A DNA stretch of 64,000 nucleotides from Hemicentrotus pulcherrimus (lineage: Eukaryota > Echinodermata > Echinoidea > Camarodonta > Strongylocentrotidae), in assembly GCA_003118195.1 (NCBI GenBank), contig BEXV01000122.1, positions 159,764 to 223,763 of the forward strand. Reading direction: 5' to 3'. The position numbers and the translations under genes are program-made. This document shows positions 1-13,483 of this stretch, one piece after another. The notes beneath the pieces were generated by a model. That model was not told the origin of the DNA. It saw only the letters and a list, made by a program, of their open reading frames with translations, and ran no database searches. Numbering within the stretch: the first letter of the stretch is position 1; each line of letters starts with the position of its first letter.

Positions 1-1138
1 ACTTTTTATTTAGTATGTTTATATTTACAATAAACCAGTATTGAATTGAAGGCGAAAAAATCATCAACACAATACTTTTGTTGTTGTCTCTATACTTATG
101 ACATGTATCCTGCATTTCAAATGAATGTATAAATCGTAGTTTAGTTATAGTTCGAATTCAGCCATATCGTGAAAAGCTATATCTATGATTTCTAAATCTT
201 GCAATTACGCATCATCTTTAAAATGCCACCAAATTTATTACACAAGGTAGTTCTAATGATCAGAAACTAATCCGATATTCCAAAATCATAATGATGATTT
301 GTCATAGGAAAAAGTAATACTTTAAAGAAATTTGTATATATATATATCATTCCAACTAAATTCATAACAGACAATTTTCTAATTATGTACAACAACAAAA
401 TGGTTCATTATAGTGATTGGTATCACTCTGTTTTTAATCGATTGCCCCAGTCAGCAATATTCTCTAATTCATATTTCACAAATTTCTTGCCAAGATAAAA
501 AGAAACAGAAAATATATCGATCGTTTAACTAAAGTGTGAACGCGACTATCATTAAAAATCCAAGTTCCTTCCATATCTTCTCTAGGTTTCATGTCTTCAC
601 TGTACATGTGTCACAACAGACAAGAAGAACCAGTCTGACACGCCGCTAAAGTGATTTAAAAATTAGTCTCTCGGACTTACTTATAGAAACAGTTAAATGC
701 AATTCGCTTCTCTAGAAAACAAATTTCATTCTCTCTTAAAGGCATGGTTACTTCTACCGACACCACTTCAGATTTACGTATCTTGTTATCTGCTGCTCAC
801 AAGGTACCAATGCGTCGGCAGCCATGTCCCAAAATGCATCACCAATATTAATATTACTGATGACGCGCGCGCAATGACGATTTTGTACAGGAACCGTAAA
901 TCGCTGTTTGTACGCCTTCCCCTGAAAGATGGTGTACATGAAAATACATTACAGCATTGGTAGCGATGTCGGTAAAATAACATACCTGGAAAGTCTTGTT
1001 CGACAATACAGGATTGGACCATATTTCGTGTGATTTTCTTTAGGCGCTGTGAGTATACTGATGCCTTAAACATTTGTCTGCAATAAATCTAAGAACACAA
1101 AATCGACAACAACACAGCAATCTTTTCAATGATCTTGG
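1..1138. other. Noncoding AT-rich DNA
   Basis: No reading frame here looks like a real exon. The frames around 697-1073 overlap on both strands, have no recognisable domain and no codon signature. The first 55 bases resemble the AT-rich 3' end of a retroposon, but too little is present to name it. Confidence 0.6.
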
Positions 1139-1320
1139 ATATACAGCCAAACCTGTATAGAAAGACCACATGTCTACAAAGACCACATTGTTTGTTTCCC
1201 TTGAAAATGGTTTCTCAATGAAACATGTACTAAAGTAACCTATGCATAAAGACCACCTGCCTACAAAGACGACTTTTCTTGTCTCCCTTGGGTAGTCTTT
1301 AAAGACATGTTTCACTGTAT
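1139..1320. mobile_element. Short non-autonomous inverted-repeat element (MITE-like)
   Basis: The left end reads ATACAGCCAAACCTGTATAG. The right end, read on the other strand, begins ATACAGTGAAACATGTCTTT, so the termini are imperfect inverted repeats. Inside, the phrase AAGACCACNTGNCTACAAAGAC followed by a TTGTTTCCCTTG-like stretch occurs twice, near 1162-1204 and 1249-1291. There is no transposase. Elements with GACCACCTGTCTA phrases are widespread in marine invertebrate genomes; that family link is from memory and not tested. Boundaries may be off by a few bases. Confidence 0.55.
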
Positions 1321-2204
1321 TTCACTTTACTACTCAATAACCTATTCATTAGCAAGACCCTTTATGTCGAAGATATAATTCTGATGTATATAATTATCTA
1401 TCAAAGGATGGATGAGGCTGTGTAATTTTCAAATCATGATGAGATTTATTTTTGACATTTAAAAAAAATGAAATTTAGAAGAGAAAAGTACTGAGCAATT
1501 TTGCATAATGCGTTTCCTAACAGACATCTAATTTTATACCAAAAATGGCAGATTTGATTTACAAAATGTTACAAATGTTGTACATGGGCTTTAAACTCAC
1601 AGCGTTTCGTCTTGACATAAATACGAGGCTTACGAAAGCAAAGCTCCGGGGAAGAGGGAAGAATATCTTTGTCAAGTCGTAATTAATGATGACGATTGGC
1701 TGGATGTTGTAGTAAGAGTGTGATAATCTGAATGTTAGCCACTCTCTTCAGTCCCACGCATAAACATTGGAGGTAGAGAAAGCAAACAGCCACTTGGGAA
1801 AGCTCATTGCGTATCAAGACGATTGGAAATTGGGGCCAAGCTGATGAGATATTGATGTTTGCCAAAGACCCAGTCGGACTAGAAAATATCAAGATACTCA
1901 GGACGATTTCAGCTCTCAAAGGTGCTCTGATCTTGAGATTTTCCTTTTACTCTAATTCTGTAAGCACGCTCAAGCACTGTTAATATTGTTGTTATGTCCA
2001 TTTTACATTTTGTATATAATTATATTGTTGATTACATTGAGAATAAAATGGGCTTCTGACCATTTAGATTTAAATTGGTTATCCATAATTTCTGTGGTTT
2101 GTTAATCAAATTATTGATGTACATTGTCAGCAATATTTTATGATTTAGAAATAAATGAGTAGATGCATAACACATGCTCGTATCATGAATTTCTGAAGAT
2201 GCGT
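1321..2204. other. Noncoding, nothing recognised
   Basis: AT-rich sequence without a supported gene, RNA or repeat. The frame at 1683-1919 on the minus strand has no domain or conserved motif. Confidence 0.5.
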
Positions 2205-2315
2205 TAAAAAAAAAGAGGGGGAAAAAAAGAAGAAAGACCAAGACACAAGACGAAGAAGGAGAAGGTGAAAGAGAAAAAGAAGAAAAAAGAAGAGGAAGAA
2301 GAAGAAGAAAGCAAA
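2205..2315. repeat. Purine-strand low-complexity tract (GA/GAA)
   Basis: About 110 bases in which the plus strand is almost entirely A and G (AAAAAGAGGGGG, GAAGAAG and similar). It produces a spurious Ser/Phe-rich minus-strand frame. Such polypurine tracts can adopt triplex structure. Confidence 0.85.
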
Positions 2316-3818
2316 CATAACAATGAAATTACCATTTCAAAGGTTAGGCCTACATATAGATACCGGACGGTCTTATGGAGTCCTATATAGGGCATCCTTA
2401 TCCATATTTTTTAAACATTAAAGTTATAAAACAAAGGCAAACAAATACTGTAAAGCAACTCACTAAAGATAAAGTTGATAGGGAATGTTGATCTATTATA
2501 CTCATAATCTTGCCCCTGCCCTGTAGTTTCCTGATCACAGTCATCACTTTCACCCAAGACGATATTATTGTTCTATTTCTTCTAAATATGTCATCATAGT
2601 GGAGAATATCAATGCATACGATAATGATTCATAACCATACCAATATACCATGACCACTATGGGCAAATCTAAGCAATAAGACACCATAAATACATCCAAC
2701 CAGTCCCGTAAATATTTCAGTGCGAATATCAAGTTTTCAATCCGGCTTCGATGGGTAGAAACTCAATCTAGAAATACAAAAACCACCGGGCTAATCTTAC
2801 CGCACCGACTTGATTACCATGTTGGCAATCTGTATGGAACACAAGTTTAATTTGTTGCTGTTGTTGGATTTAGACGCTGTGAGGAGAACTACAAAAATGG
2901 TTCAAAGGCAGTGTTTTTAGAAGACCAAACAACAATCATATATCTTTCTTCAAAGGAATACATTTCAGTACTCTTCACTGCTCTATCATCAAATTGATAC
3001 CGGATATCATTCTTGTGTGGATTGATTTACCACAAGATTATTCAGGGATGTTTTTATGTTTGATTTTTCACAAACACGCAGACGGTCTTAAAGCTTATCA
3101 GTACTAGTTTATAAGGGATAAGACCGCCCTGCAAGGTCACTGGACAGGTGGTTATCTCTCCAACTCAGCTCTCAGTTAACATAAGAAAAAGAGGATCATG
3201 GGGGACCAATGGTCACCAATTAGGCATTGTTTAATATAGAGAGGGCGCAAGTAGCTACAAGTAGTGCAGTGGGCCTTTAACAGTTATATTTGCACATCGA
3301 TGGAAGTTTTGACCGCAAACATGGTTGTTTGCTTTCAATAATATCATTCTATCGAAAAACTTGGTTTATCAAAAAACGTGGTGTTATTGCAAATTCATAT
3401 TTGTAAAAATCAATTATCTATGTCTTTATTTATTTCATTTTTTTTTTGTCAATCTATCTATTTATTGTCCATCTTTTTGTTTTTATCATTGCTTACCAGC
3501 TCCCCCCTTGCGCTATGATTTCTCTTTTTATCTTAAAATATTTTGAGCATTCATTCTGGCCGCTTTTCATTTTCTAAATGCTTCTTCTAGAATTTAATAT
3601 ATTGGATAATCTGTAATTTTGATGGTATATAGCACATTTTTATTCATTTATTGTGTCAGACTAACGTGTTTTTTTGACTATGTGTAGATTATTTCTACCA
3701 TTGTTGTCTATCTGTTTGTATTTTTCATTTTTTTTTAAAATCTAACCTAAAGTTTTTGGTTGCAGTAAATAAATAATAATAATTTAAAACGTAGAACGTA
3801 GTATGCATTAAAGAAATT

Positions 3819-3844
3819 ACACACACGCGCGCGCACACACACAC
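3819..3844. repeat. (AC)n/(CG)n alternating purine-pyrimidine run
   Basis: ACACACACGCGCGCGCACAC continues into ACACAC. CG dinucleotides in the middle of an AC repeat give a strictly alternating stretch of about 26 bases. Confidence 0.85.
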
Positions 3845-5013
3845 CCACTCTATGCAATGAACAAAGTGAAAGGAAACAAAATGATAAGTGCGATACTAGA
3901 ACAATATGAGACTTTCAAGTTTTTAAACATTAAGTCAATATAAATTATCACTGACGAAGCGGCATAAAGAGAAAATGATCTAGGTCAAATCGTATCTTTA
4001 AAAAACATCTCGGGCCTTTCAACAAAAACTTTAACTTAGTGCACTGATGTTTATTCATATCGTTTTTCATTTTGGAAGAAAAACTGTTCCCATGTAAACA
4101 TCTACATCAAAAATATTTGCAATAGGCCTATATTATATTAATTGAACTTGGCGGTAGGATTCTCGATAATAATCCCTGGTAGCTAGCCCCAGACATTTTT
4201 TTCTCCAACAGACTTTCCACAAGCTCTACGGGAGGGCTCGAAGGATCTAGATACTGAGCAACTGAAAGTTTTTCTGTTTACATTTTGGTAAATCGTTGCC
4301 CCAGGTATGGATTTCTCCCAAATATACCATAATCATAACCGAGTTTTTGTTCTTGACTTCTTTGTACCCCATGAGGTGAGAATGCAAAGCGGACCGCCCC
4401 GACGTCTGACGTCTAAAGCTCACACCTGAATCACTGCGAGCGTTGGCCTCTCAAAATAGTCACTCTAGATTTGATCTTGTCAAACATTAGGATGACATTT
4501 CTGCTTGTCTCCATCTTGTCTTTAAAATGATCTCCTGCGTTATGTTGAAAATGAAGGTGTTATTTTTTATATAAATCATGTTATTGTTATAAACAAGACG
4601 GACCCTTTTGTTGAATTGTATCAAAACGTGTTTGGTAAAATTATCTAAAGATTACATTGACATCATGACACGTTGATGTCCAAAGTATATAAATAGAAGT
4701 ATGAGCAAAGAGGCAAATAATGATAGAAACAAAATCAACAGACCAGACAAAAGTAGAGAGGTAGAGATGACGAGGGGGAGATCGCGAGACAAAGAAAGTG
4801 AGGAAAAAAAAAAACGCAGTTGAACGGAATTTTAAAAGAAAAATAAAGCAATTAAGATAATTTTTGTAAAATACAGATATCAATGATGAGAGTATTTCCG
4901 AAGATTATACAAAGAAACATTGAGTATTGCAATAAAATAACTAAACATCAATATAGATCTATTATCACAAACTTTGCTATGGTCAGGTGTTTTGTCGTTA
5001 TTCCATCCTTCAA

Positions 5014-5040
<27 letters not shown>
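5014..5040. repeat. (CT)n microsatellite
   Basis: Thirteen uninterrupted TC dinucleotides. Confidence 0.9.
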
Positions 5041-5045
<5 letters not shown>

Positions 5046-6299
5046 TGAGTGCATCCTCAAGACACTGATAATTCTTGGTTGCTTTCTTAACTCGGCCGAG
5101 TAGACAAATAAAACCACATCTCGGAGGCAGTGTGACATCGGATTATAAAGCCATCGCAACTTGACTTTCAGGGGTGAAGTTCGACATTGTTGGAATGCTT
5201 GAAAAGTGAGTGTTTTTGGCTCAGAATTGGGTCAGGTAGTGAATGACCACCGCGGTTTATTTTTTGCGGTTGTTTCGATTGCGAATGACAGGGGTGACGG
5301 ATTTACGAAAATGCGTCGTGCGCTGAGACAGTAATGAAAGATGGATATAAATGAAACGGATAATACCAGCTTATACAACGTTCGATGAGTGATTGAGTAG
5401 CAGAATTAAATGAAATTGTACAACATCAACGTATCATGTGTAAAAAAAAAAGTCCTAGAAGGTGCAGTCTTTAAAAATACCCCCCCCCACCCCCGAAAAA
5501 AAAAATCAGTGTGACATACAAAACTGACTAGTATAACTTTAAAGAACAATGATTCCTGGTGATTATTCAAATTTGAAAATATTAACGAGATTAACCGTAA
5601 TGGTCTAATTATAAGATAGAGCGCTCAAATGGTTGTGTCTATTTACAGCGACATACAATGTTGTTTTGACTCTTTGGGGGTGTTTTGATTTTTGGTTTGT
5701 TTTTAGTTTTGTTTTTTATCTGCCTTCTTGTGTCTCAGTCTGTACACTCTCCTGTAAAATGGACTTTATAGTTCACTGTAAACTTCCTATCTCTTAAAAT
5801 TGTGTCCTTAAAGAATGACATTTTACAGAACAAATTTATAAAAGAAGTGAGATCAATTTCCCCAAAACAGCTGACAATAAATCTTTACGTCATAAGTATA
5901 GTCCGAATGACTTTTGTAACCACATCAAACCTGAACCCACGAACACTGACAAACACCTAAAAACGTTCTAGTAGTGCTCCTGCCTGACATGCTTTAAGTT
6001 GAATGTATAGAAATATGAGAGACCTGGCAATTTATGGTTATAAGTCGGTCCTTCAAAAAAAATTAAGAATAAAAAGATACTTCCATGCACCTCTCCCCCT
6101 TATGACAATTTTTTTTTTTTTAATAACAATTTTTTTCAGACAGCATTGTCTAGAAAATGACCACCAGACATCAATGACACGGGAAGGAACTTGAAATGAC
6201 GACGAGCTACCCTCGTGAGTAGAGCTGTCGTTGTCAACATCGGTCGAGGGGCTAAAAATGTCTGGCCACGTCACACTTGGACCTATCTGACAGTCTGTC

Positions 6300-6470
6300 A
6301 TGTAGACACTCTGCAGACAGACGACATTCGCTCAAGTTTCCCGCCCAGGGTATCAAAGGCACAATCGCGGGAAAGAAGCATCGTTTGTGACAACCTCGCC
6401 TCCAGCACACCATACAGCATTGGAGCTGTCAGCTCGAGTAACAATTATTTTCGACTTTAGCTCATAATAT
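6300..6470. promoter_or_regulatory. Candidate regulatory island
   Basis: A GC-richer stretch in AT-rich surroundings. It carries TTTCCCGCC (6337-6345, E2F-type consensus), ATCAAAGG (about 6352-6359, TCF/LEF-type), GCGGGAAAG nearby, and AACAAT words that fit Sox sites near 6439. The clustering is seen in the sequence; enhancer function is inference. It overlaps a plus-strand frame (6215-6460) with no domain. Confidence 0.25.
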
Positions 6471-9400
6471 CAGGAGAACTAATAATGAGAGCAATCTTGA
6501 TGGCGAAGGTAAGAATGATGTTTGAGGATTTAGATCCGCACTGACAAACTCCAGACCCGTGTGCACGCTTCATCGGACATTTCAAATTTCTCAACGAGTT
6601 ATTAACGACGGGGCATTTCCTCCATAAATAAAAATGACTTTGAGAAAGACCTTTGCAAGAGGCTTTTTCTCTTTCCTTATCATGTAGCCTCCGGGTAGCT
6701 CATATTTGTTATACCAGAAACCTCCGTGGCATTCACAAGACACTTCCAAAAATAAACTAGTAAGTGCTGTGTTCGGTTGACGATTTCTTGGAGCATAGTT
6801 TACGAAAACTCGATATTCTTTGACTAAATATTTAGATGGATATGCTCTCGGTTCGGGCTAGAGATATGGGCCGGTTTGCGACATCAAAACTTGATGGTTT
6901 ATTTCTGGTCGAAACTGAAGCATCTAGGGCTAAACAAACCGCAGTATCAGATGCAACAGGCTAATTTCTCTGGTCCAGTCCCCACGATTGTTTGCACACA
7001 ATGCAGGGGTGAGAGAGATCATCAAAACAAATATTGAGTTCTCTCTAAACTTGAGTTTGATGGCAAGGTGCAGCATCAAGTTACGTGGTTTCACGAGCAC
7101 GAAAGTGCTATCTAAAAACACTGAATGTATTCGATGGACAGATTTCTATTAACGGCTTTGAAAACCAGCACCAACTTATAATTGAAAAGAAAAAATCAGA
7201 AGTATAAACATCTATTCATATAGTGCAATGAATAAAATGGAAACCAGACCTGTTGAACACGATTATTGCGTTCGTAAATTATTGGCCTATTTTGTTTCCA
7301 CAAATAATATTTTTATATAATCTGTTTGTTTATTTAGTTTCATTATTGGACATGCTTATTAGTTATCAGAGTTAGAAGTAATTATATTCAAGTCTAATAA
7401 CTCCTTGCTCAGTCTAAAAATAGTTAAAGACATGAATTGTTTGATAGCCGTCAAACTGTATTTTTTTTAAAATCACATTTTAATCATCCATTCAAAGCTT
7501 AAACGATATTTGTTATATTTTTCCCCTTAAACATGAGGATTGCCTTTTTTAAAATCCCAAGTAATGTTCTAAATAAATTATGTCATTTCATAGAAAGTAT
7601 ATTCACGAGCGGAAATAACGATTTAAAAAAGTGCTACTATTTGGAAAACACAATATACATGACTATGTCCGAAGCATAGTCTGCTGTTTTTGGTATACGC
7701 AGGATGGCATGCACTATGGACTATTACAATGATTCATGTTTGTATCATCAAACCAACTCTTTTGCTCGGATCATAGAGTGAATTATTTTTTGTTTTTATC
7801 AAGTAATTTAGAAAGCTTTTCATAAAAACAAATATTAATACAAAGCTGTTATAATGAAATAATCCAAGGCTTGCAATTGCATGCATTTGTTTTGACAGGA
7901 GTAAAACTTTTTTTTATCAAGGCAAAATGATGAAACGGTGAAAATGGAGTTGGTGATTTTGTCCCCTCTTTTCAATTTTCCTACTTTTGCCGTCCCTGAA
8001 CATTTCCAGGCCTTTTCATGCACGGTTTATTCCAATTATAGGTATGGACCGAACGATAAACAAACTTATGTATTCCCTTCACGATTTGTGACACGGCCTT
8101 CACTGTTTCCAGGTGGACAGCTAGAGCGCCCCCTCCAGGTTTGTAATCTCTTCCAAACACACGAACATTCTGTGATATCAAAGGTGATAACCCAATCCCT
8201 GATTACATAGCTATCATCCCTCAATGTGTCTGATCAACTATATGTTTTTGTTTCTATGTTATTGTTTGTGTTTGAAACCAAAACACGATTGCAGGCGGTC
8301 CAATATCTTACACACGCTCATCTCGATTCCTGTTTCTTGCAGATCTGGTCACTTCAATGGTCAGCAACTGATCGGTTTATCAATCCAATCAAAATATTTG
8401 GTAAACCGAGACACCAAGTGAGCAGTTATATTCCATGTCTGCACCTATGCCCACACATGTCGGCGCGGTGAAAGATGCGCTCTTATTGATACCAGTTATC
8501 TCACGTCAAAGACACCGATGTGTGGTGACTACACCAATGATAGCTCCATGATAACCTCTCAATAACTAACATTATAGAACAAAATTAATTGACCTTTGAG
8601 TGAGAGTAATACAGAGAGAGAAAAAAGTGAGAGATAGATATGGAGAGAAGGAGGAAAGACAGGTAGAGAGAGGGAGGGTGAGAGAGGGGGAGGGAGAGAG
8701 GGAGAGAGAGAGAGAGAGTCAACGTCCTGGTTATCATAATGAATACATACATGTATTTGTCAATTTCCTAATGTATACAAATTGTTCTAGCGAGGGACAA
8801 ATGAAATCGAAGATGGCATCTGCCGTAACGTCTTCTAGATTCAGGAAAAAGAAAATAATCATATTCATTTTTCTGTCCAAAGTTTCCAGGAAACCCAAAT
8901 GAATCTTCATAGTTTATTCTTTCGTCTTGACTGTAACGAAAATGATAAACAATGCTCGAAGAATAAAATTGAAATCCCAGGGACCCCGGCGGTAAACCGA
9001 GAGAGGTTTAACAAGAAAAGAGAAAAATGAGGATGCTACTGTATCTTAATTTCATATTCATTACAAAACCTAAAACCTTTTTTCCTTCTCTTTCTAACGT
9101 TTTGTACGCTGATGCATTTTGATAGTTTATGATTCGTCAACAAATTATTTTCAGATGCAACTACGTATCTATATATTCTATTAACACTTTCCCCATTTCC
9201 CTTTTCAACTCGCAATCCCCCTTTTAGACAATTCTTGAATATTTCTAACACAGCAATGACTGTTACATTTGCAAATACTTTTTCAAAAAATCTTTAAACT
9301 TTTAATTTACCCCAAGCAATTATTTGCCATAATAGTCAGCATACAGAATATTTGGACCATCTTGCTCTCTATTATGCTAGCGAGAGTACGGAAGATCTTG

Positions 9401-10327
9401 TAGATAATGAATCATGGATGTGAATATAGACATATCTTGGAGAGTGAGAAATGGAATATTTTTTGTAACAACAAACACATCAAGATTTGTTAGATGTAGA
9501 TCCAACTACCAAGGGTGTAAACCCAACCCACTCGCTGCATAATTAGCCCAAGGATATTTTCTCTCGGAGTATATCTGGTTACATATCCCCCGCCTCTTGC
9601 CCTGCCCATCTCTCGCCTTCCCTCACCCGATGAAAAGTGGGATAATATGGAAATGTCTAAATTATTGTCAACGTATAAAGAAGTCACCACATTTTTTATC
9701 TTATAGCTGAATAATATAAACGGACAACAGCATAATACATGATGTTATTCGTTTTCTGAACTAAACTTACGATTTTCTAAAGAATAACATAAGTATTCAT
9801 GATAGTGAATTAAAACCAGTACATAGTACAAAAAAACATGTAATATTTCCTGCGTTTTCATGACTTTCTTTTCAATTCATTAATCCTCCTGCACATGATT
9901 TAATATATTCCCTTGGGAATACAGGCATCACGAGTCATACGGGGCTGAAACCATAGTCTTTAAAAAGCTCGTGATCGAGAATGCAAACTCAAGTTCTTCA
10001 TTTATTTTTGCTCAATACTCATCACCATTTCGTATCAAATTGTTTAGTAGATTATATTGTAGTAATTTAAGCTTTGTGAATGTTTTGTTAAACCCATGAT
10101 ATCTGCCCCCCCTTATTTCGGGATCGGGGTTATTATCTAAAGCATGGATACCTTTGTATAAATTATTCAGTATCTAACAAATTTGTTGTGATATTTATGG
10201 CAGTTATATGTATCTGCTTTTATTAACAAATAGATATTTTCGGAGGGGTTTGATAATTACCTTCACAAGTATTATGAAAATTATTGAACTCTTTGGCGGA
10301 CGCCTTTTTCCCCTTATGTACTGCAGT
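6471..10327. other. Noncoding, nothing gene-like
   Basis: AT-rich sequence. The frames near 7938-8471 overlap each other in different phases and have no recognisable domain. The one clear repeat is a GA-rich tract at 8611-8718. Confidence 0.5.
8611..8718. repeat. (GA)n-rich low-complexity tract
   Basis: Plus-strand GAGAGA interspersed with GGGAG, ending in an uninterrupted GA run. It creates an Arg/Glu-rich false frame. Confidence 0.85.
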
Positions 10328-10484
10328 GGTGTATGTGTGTTGTGTGCATGTGTGGGTGGGTGTGGGTGCGTGTGTGCGGGGGTAGGCGATGTGCGTGTAT
10401 GTGTGGGTTTGCGCGATAACTCTCTCCTTTTCACGCGCAACACACGCACACACGCACACACGCACATACGCACGCACACACACT
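10328..10484. repeat. (TG)n...(CA)n microsatellite in inverted arrangement
   Basis: The left arm (about 10328-10415) is TG-rich with GCG interruptions and ends GGGTTTGCGCG. After a short pyrimidine-rich loop (about 10416-10432), the right arm begins CGCGCAACACACGCACAC and runs as CA repeats to 10484. The arms are reverse complements with mismatches, so a single strand could form a long hairpin. Frames on both strands here are Cys/Val- or Thr/His-rich artefacts. Confidence 0.85.
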
Positions 10485-11281
10485 TCGTTACAATATGTTT
10501 CATAATATCTATTTAATTTTAAAAGAATTATCATACGTGTATATTTAAAGAAAACGAAACCAGATATACACAGTTTTGCTTCTCGGTATAACTTTCCTTC
10601 TACTTCTCTTACTTCATGACATTTTTGAGGAGAAGAAAAAAAAAAGTTATTTGCTTAGGAAATTTGTTATCACATTGGGAAAATATAAAAACATACATAA
10701 AGAAACTGAAGAAACCTTTAAAAAAAATCACTTTGTCACAAAATAATGTATAGGCCTACACAAAGAACTAAAGTCAGAAAACCCTGCATGTAAAACTTTC
10801 CGAAGTAGGATTGTCATCTGGAAAGTGGAAAGCAATGCGCGAGCCTGATGTGCGTGAAGACGGGAATGAAGAGTTGGTGATCTAGGGATAGAGTGTACAA
10901 ACATGGTAATGTCAATAGTAGATTGATTTCAGCGAGAGGGGCTTAGGAACACATCGAAAGAAATCCCCAAGATTTCAATCAAACCTTCTCGACACCTTGT
11001 CTCCATTATAGATTTAAGAGGACACCAGCATGACATATATTCGATGTGCACATCTTTTTCACTTTTCCCCCTCTGCATCCATATGAGGTGAAGGCCTTAG
11101 CGGATAACGTCTCGGACTCAGATGGCTGTCCCAGACGTTGACTTAAATATCGTCTCCCCGAGACTTAGGGCTTCAGATTTTGGTAACATCTTAGAATCCA
11201 CGGTGATGCAACGGAATAACGAAATGAGAGAAAATGGGTTCTTCCTGATTAAAATAATGTAATAATAAGTGATTTATGCAG

Positions 11282-11314
<33 letters not shown>

Positions 11315-13352
11315 TCACTACCTCAAATCCTGTATAAGAATAAGGGCAGACCAATTTTGAATGAAACATTGACATTACGATGTGAGGATTAATGTGTGGG
11401 ACTGTGGGCGCGTGAAGCGCTTACATTTCTTGCCTTGTCCGAAACAAAACGCGGGATTTGGGGTTGGTGTCCATTTCATGGCGAGGGCTGAACTCGCCTA
11501 GTCCCTCGGACTTTCCTTCTCTTCCCTCCCTGTCGAGGAGATGAGTCCGTTCAACCAACAAATTTACCCAAGATTAGACAATAGGTTTGAGTGAAGAATT
11601 AATGTCTTCACTGAAATAAGCTCGCCTCACCAATGGCGTGTGCTGTATAGGGTATCCAAAGAACAAGCACCTTGAGAAGATCGACGCTTAAAAGCAAATC
11701 TTTATGGTTGGTATTCGAATGAAGAAAACACCTTTCACATGCCATGTCTTACCTACATCACTGTCTACACTTGTTATGAATTAACTGGGTAGAGAGGTGC
11801 ATGGGCTTGGTAATACCAATATACTGAATATGGAGGAAACTAAGGTTCTCTTTTCTATATATTCTTTTTCTAATTTCGTCTCACTTCTGCTTACTCTAAC
11901 TTCTATTATTAGCTCATGCGTGTATTGTCTATCTACCTCTCTCTTTCCTATCTTTTTGAAGAATTTTGCCCGTATCTATATCTGCACATTTATACATACT
12001 CTGTAAATTTAATTTTCATTTTGACTTATATTAATGAGGTAAAGACTAGTCTATTATTTTCCAAACTTTACGACTTTAGGGCCTTTAGATGTCACATCAT
12101 AACCTTAATGAGTTTTCTATTTCCCTGTCATTTTATTTCTGATACACCATGTATCAAAGACTCTCCTCCATCATGCGGCTTTGCGATGCTGTCAGCATGT
12201 AATACCGCCAGTCCACCGTACGGATTATACGTAACGTGATAGTAAAAACCACTGGGATTCTCAAACGCGAACACGTCAAATCGCTATCTTCTGTACCCCA
12301 AAAAATATCTGATTCGTACATTTGTTTTCTGATAAAAACACCCCAGAGAATTCTGATTTTATCCTTCTTTTTTTAAAAAGCGAATTCTTGAAAAAGTCCT
12401 TTTCAAAATCAAAGGAATCACAATTCTCATGAAAATAAAGAGAGAAAATATTTAGACAAAAGAGGTAACAAGCAGAAAATAAAATATCACGACATTTATT
12501 GGAACGAGACTCTACAACAGGAACTTTATTTGAAACCAGTGAATAAATGACATGATAGATATCAATCCATCATCGATGGAGAAGTTAGAAATAACATTAT
12601 TTACGTAATCTCTTTGACAAAAAGAAAATTGGTTAGAGACAGAGATTCAATTTCGAAGACATAAGAGGAAGAAAACAAAAGTTATCGAATAAGAAAAAGT
12701 AGTGAGACAAATCGATTATTGAAAAAATGCATACAAAACCTCTATTTTAGATAGGGGAAACAAGAATCAAAATTCACACAAATCAAATCTCTTCAAGGAC
12801 GAAAAACGAAAAATGAAATAAGATATAGACAAATACTAAAATGGCTCATACAAAACTTACGTCTTAGACACGGAAATGAGAATCAACGAATAATTTGAGA
12901 TGGGAGGATAGAATTTTGGTTTACCAGCGCGAAAATATGACACCAGAACATTGGAATGGATGCAAATCTGAGCAAAGCTTTTGATATCAGTTGGCGGTCA
13001 CTTTCATAATTTCTATGTAATGTAAGACTGCTCCTGTGGGGAACCAGGAGGATAGTTATGGAAATAGCGATATGTGATAATCGAATAAAATATTCAATCC
13101 TTTTAAGTACTCTTCAAGGATCATACCATGAAATGAATATATAACAATGTCTAATAAAATATATAGAAAAACCCTTCCTCTGGAATGACCTGATTCATTC
13201 CTACCTTTCAATGTCATTTCGAAAAATCATATTCGAATTCCGATGTCCATTTACAGCTCGAAGTCAGCCATGTACTTCACCAAAGCAAAGAGTTTTGACC
13301 ACTGCAGAACAAAAAATAATTAAAATCATAAACGAAGAAAAAAAAAAATATA
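10485..13352. other. Noncoding, one GA microsatellite
   Basis: No supported exon. It contains (GA)n at 11282-11310 and a GC-richer stretch around 11040-11560 with small inverted repeats (AACGTCT at 11106-11112 with AGACGTT at 11133-11139). From about 12300 to 13200 it is strongly A-rich and featureless. Confidence 0.5.
11282..11310. repeat. (GA)n microsatellite
   Basis: Uninterrupted GA dinucleotides over about 28 bases. Confidence 0.9.
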
Positions 13353-13386
13353 CTTTTTCTTTCTTTCTTTCCCCCCTCTCAATCTT

Positions 13387-13425
<39 letters not shown>

Positions 13426-13436
13426 TTTTCTTCTTG

Positions 13437-13478
<42 letters not shown>
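13353..13478. repeat. Compound (CT)n-(TA)n microsatellite
   Basis: A pyrimidine tract (TTTC and CT units, 13353-13435) is followed after GTATG by an uninterrupted TA run (13441-13477). The abutting CT-then-TA arrangement accounts for the Ser/Leu and Ile/Tyr strings in overlapping false frames. Confidence 0.92.

Positions 13479-13483
<5 letters not shown>

Larger units (their letters stand above)
2316..6299. other. Noncoding, short microsatellites only
   Basis: No supported exon. It holds an alternating AC/CG run at 3819-3844 (Z-DNA prone), a CT run at 5014-5040, and a C-run followed directly by an A-run at 5480-5505. The short frames (for example 3325-3546 and 4641-4883) are Phe/Leu-rich AT-bias products. 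Confidence 0.55.

Noticed and set aside
6053..6301. 82-codon minus frame
   Set aside because: Its Lys/Ile-rich end derives from T-runs; no domain or support.
11540..11550. Hammerhead-ribozyme-like GATGAGTCCGT
   Set aside because: The catalytic CTGATGA is incomplete and no GAAAC partner follows at the right distance.
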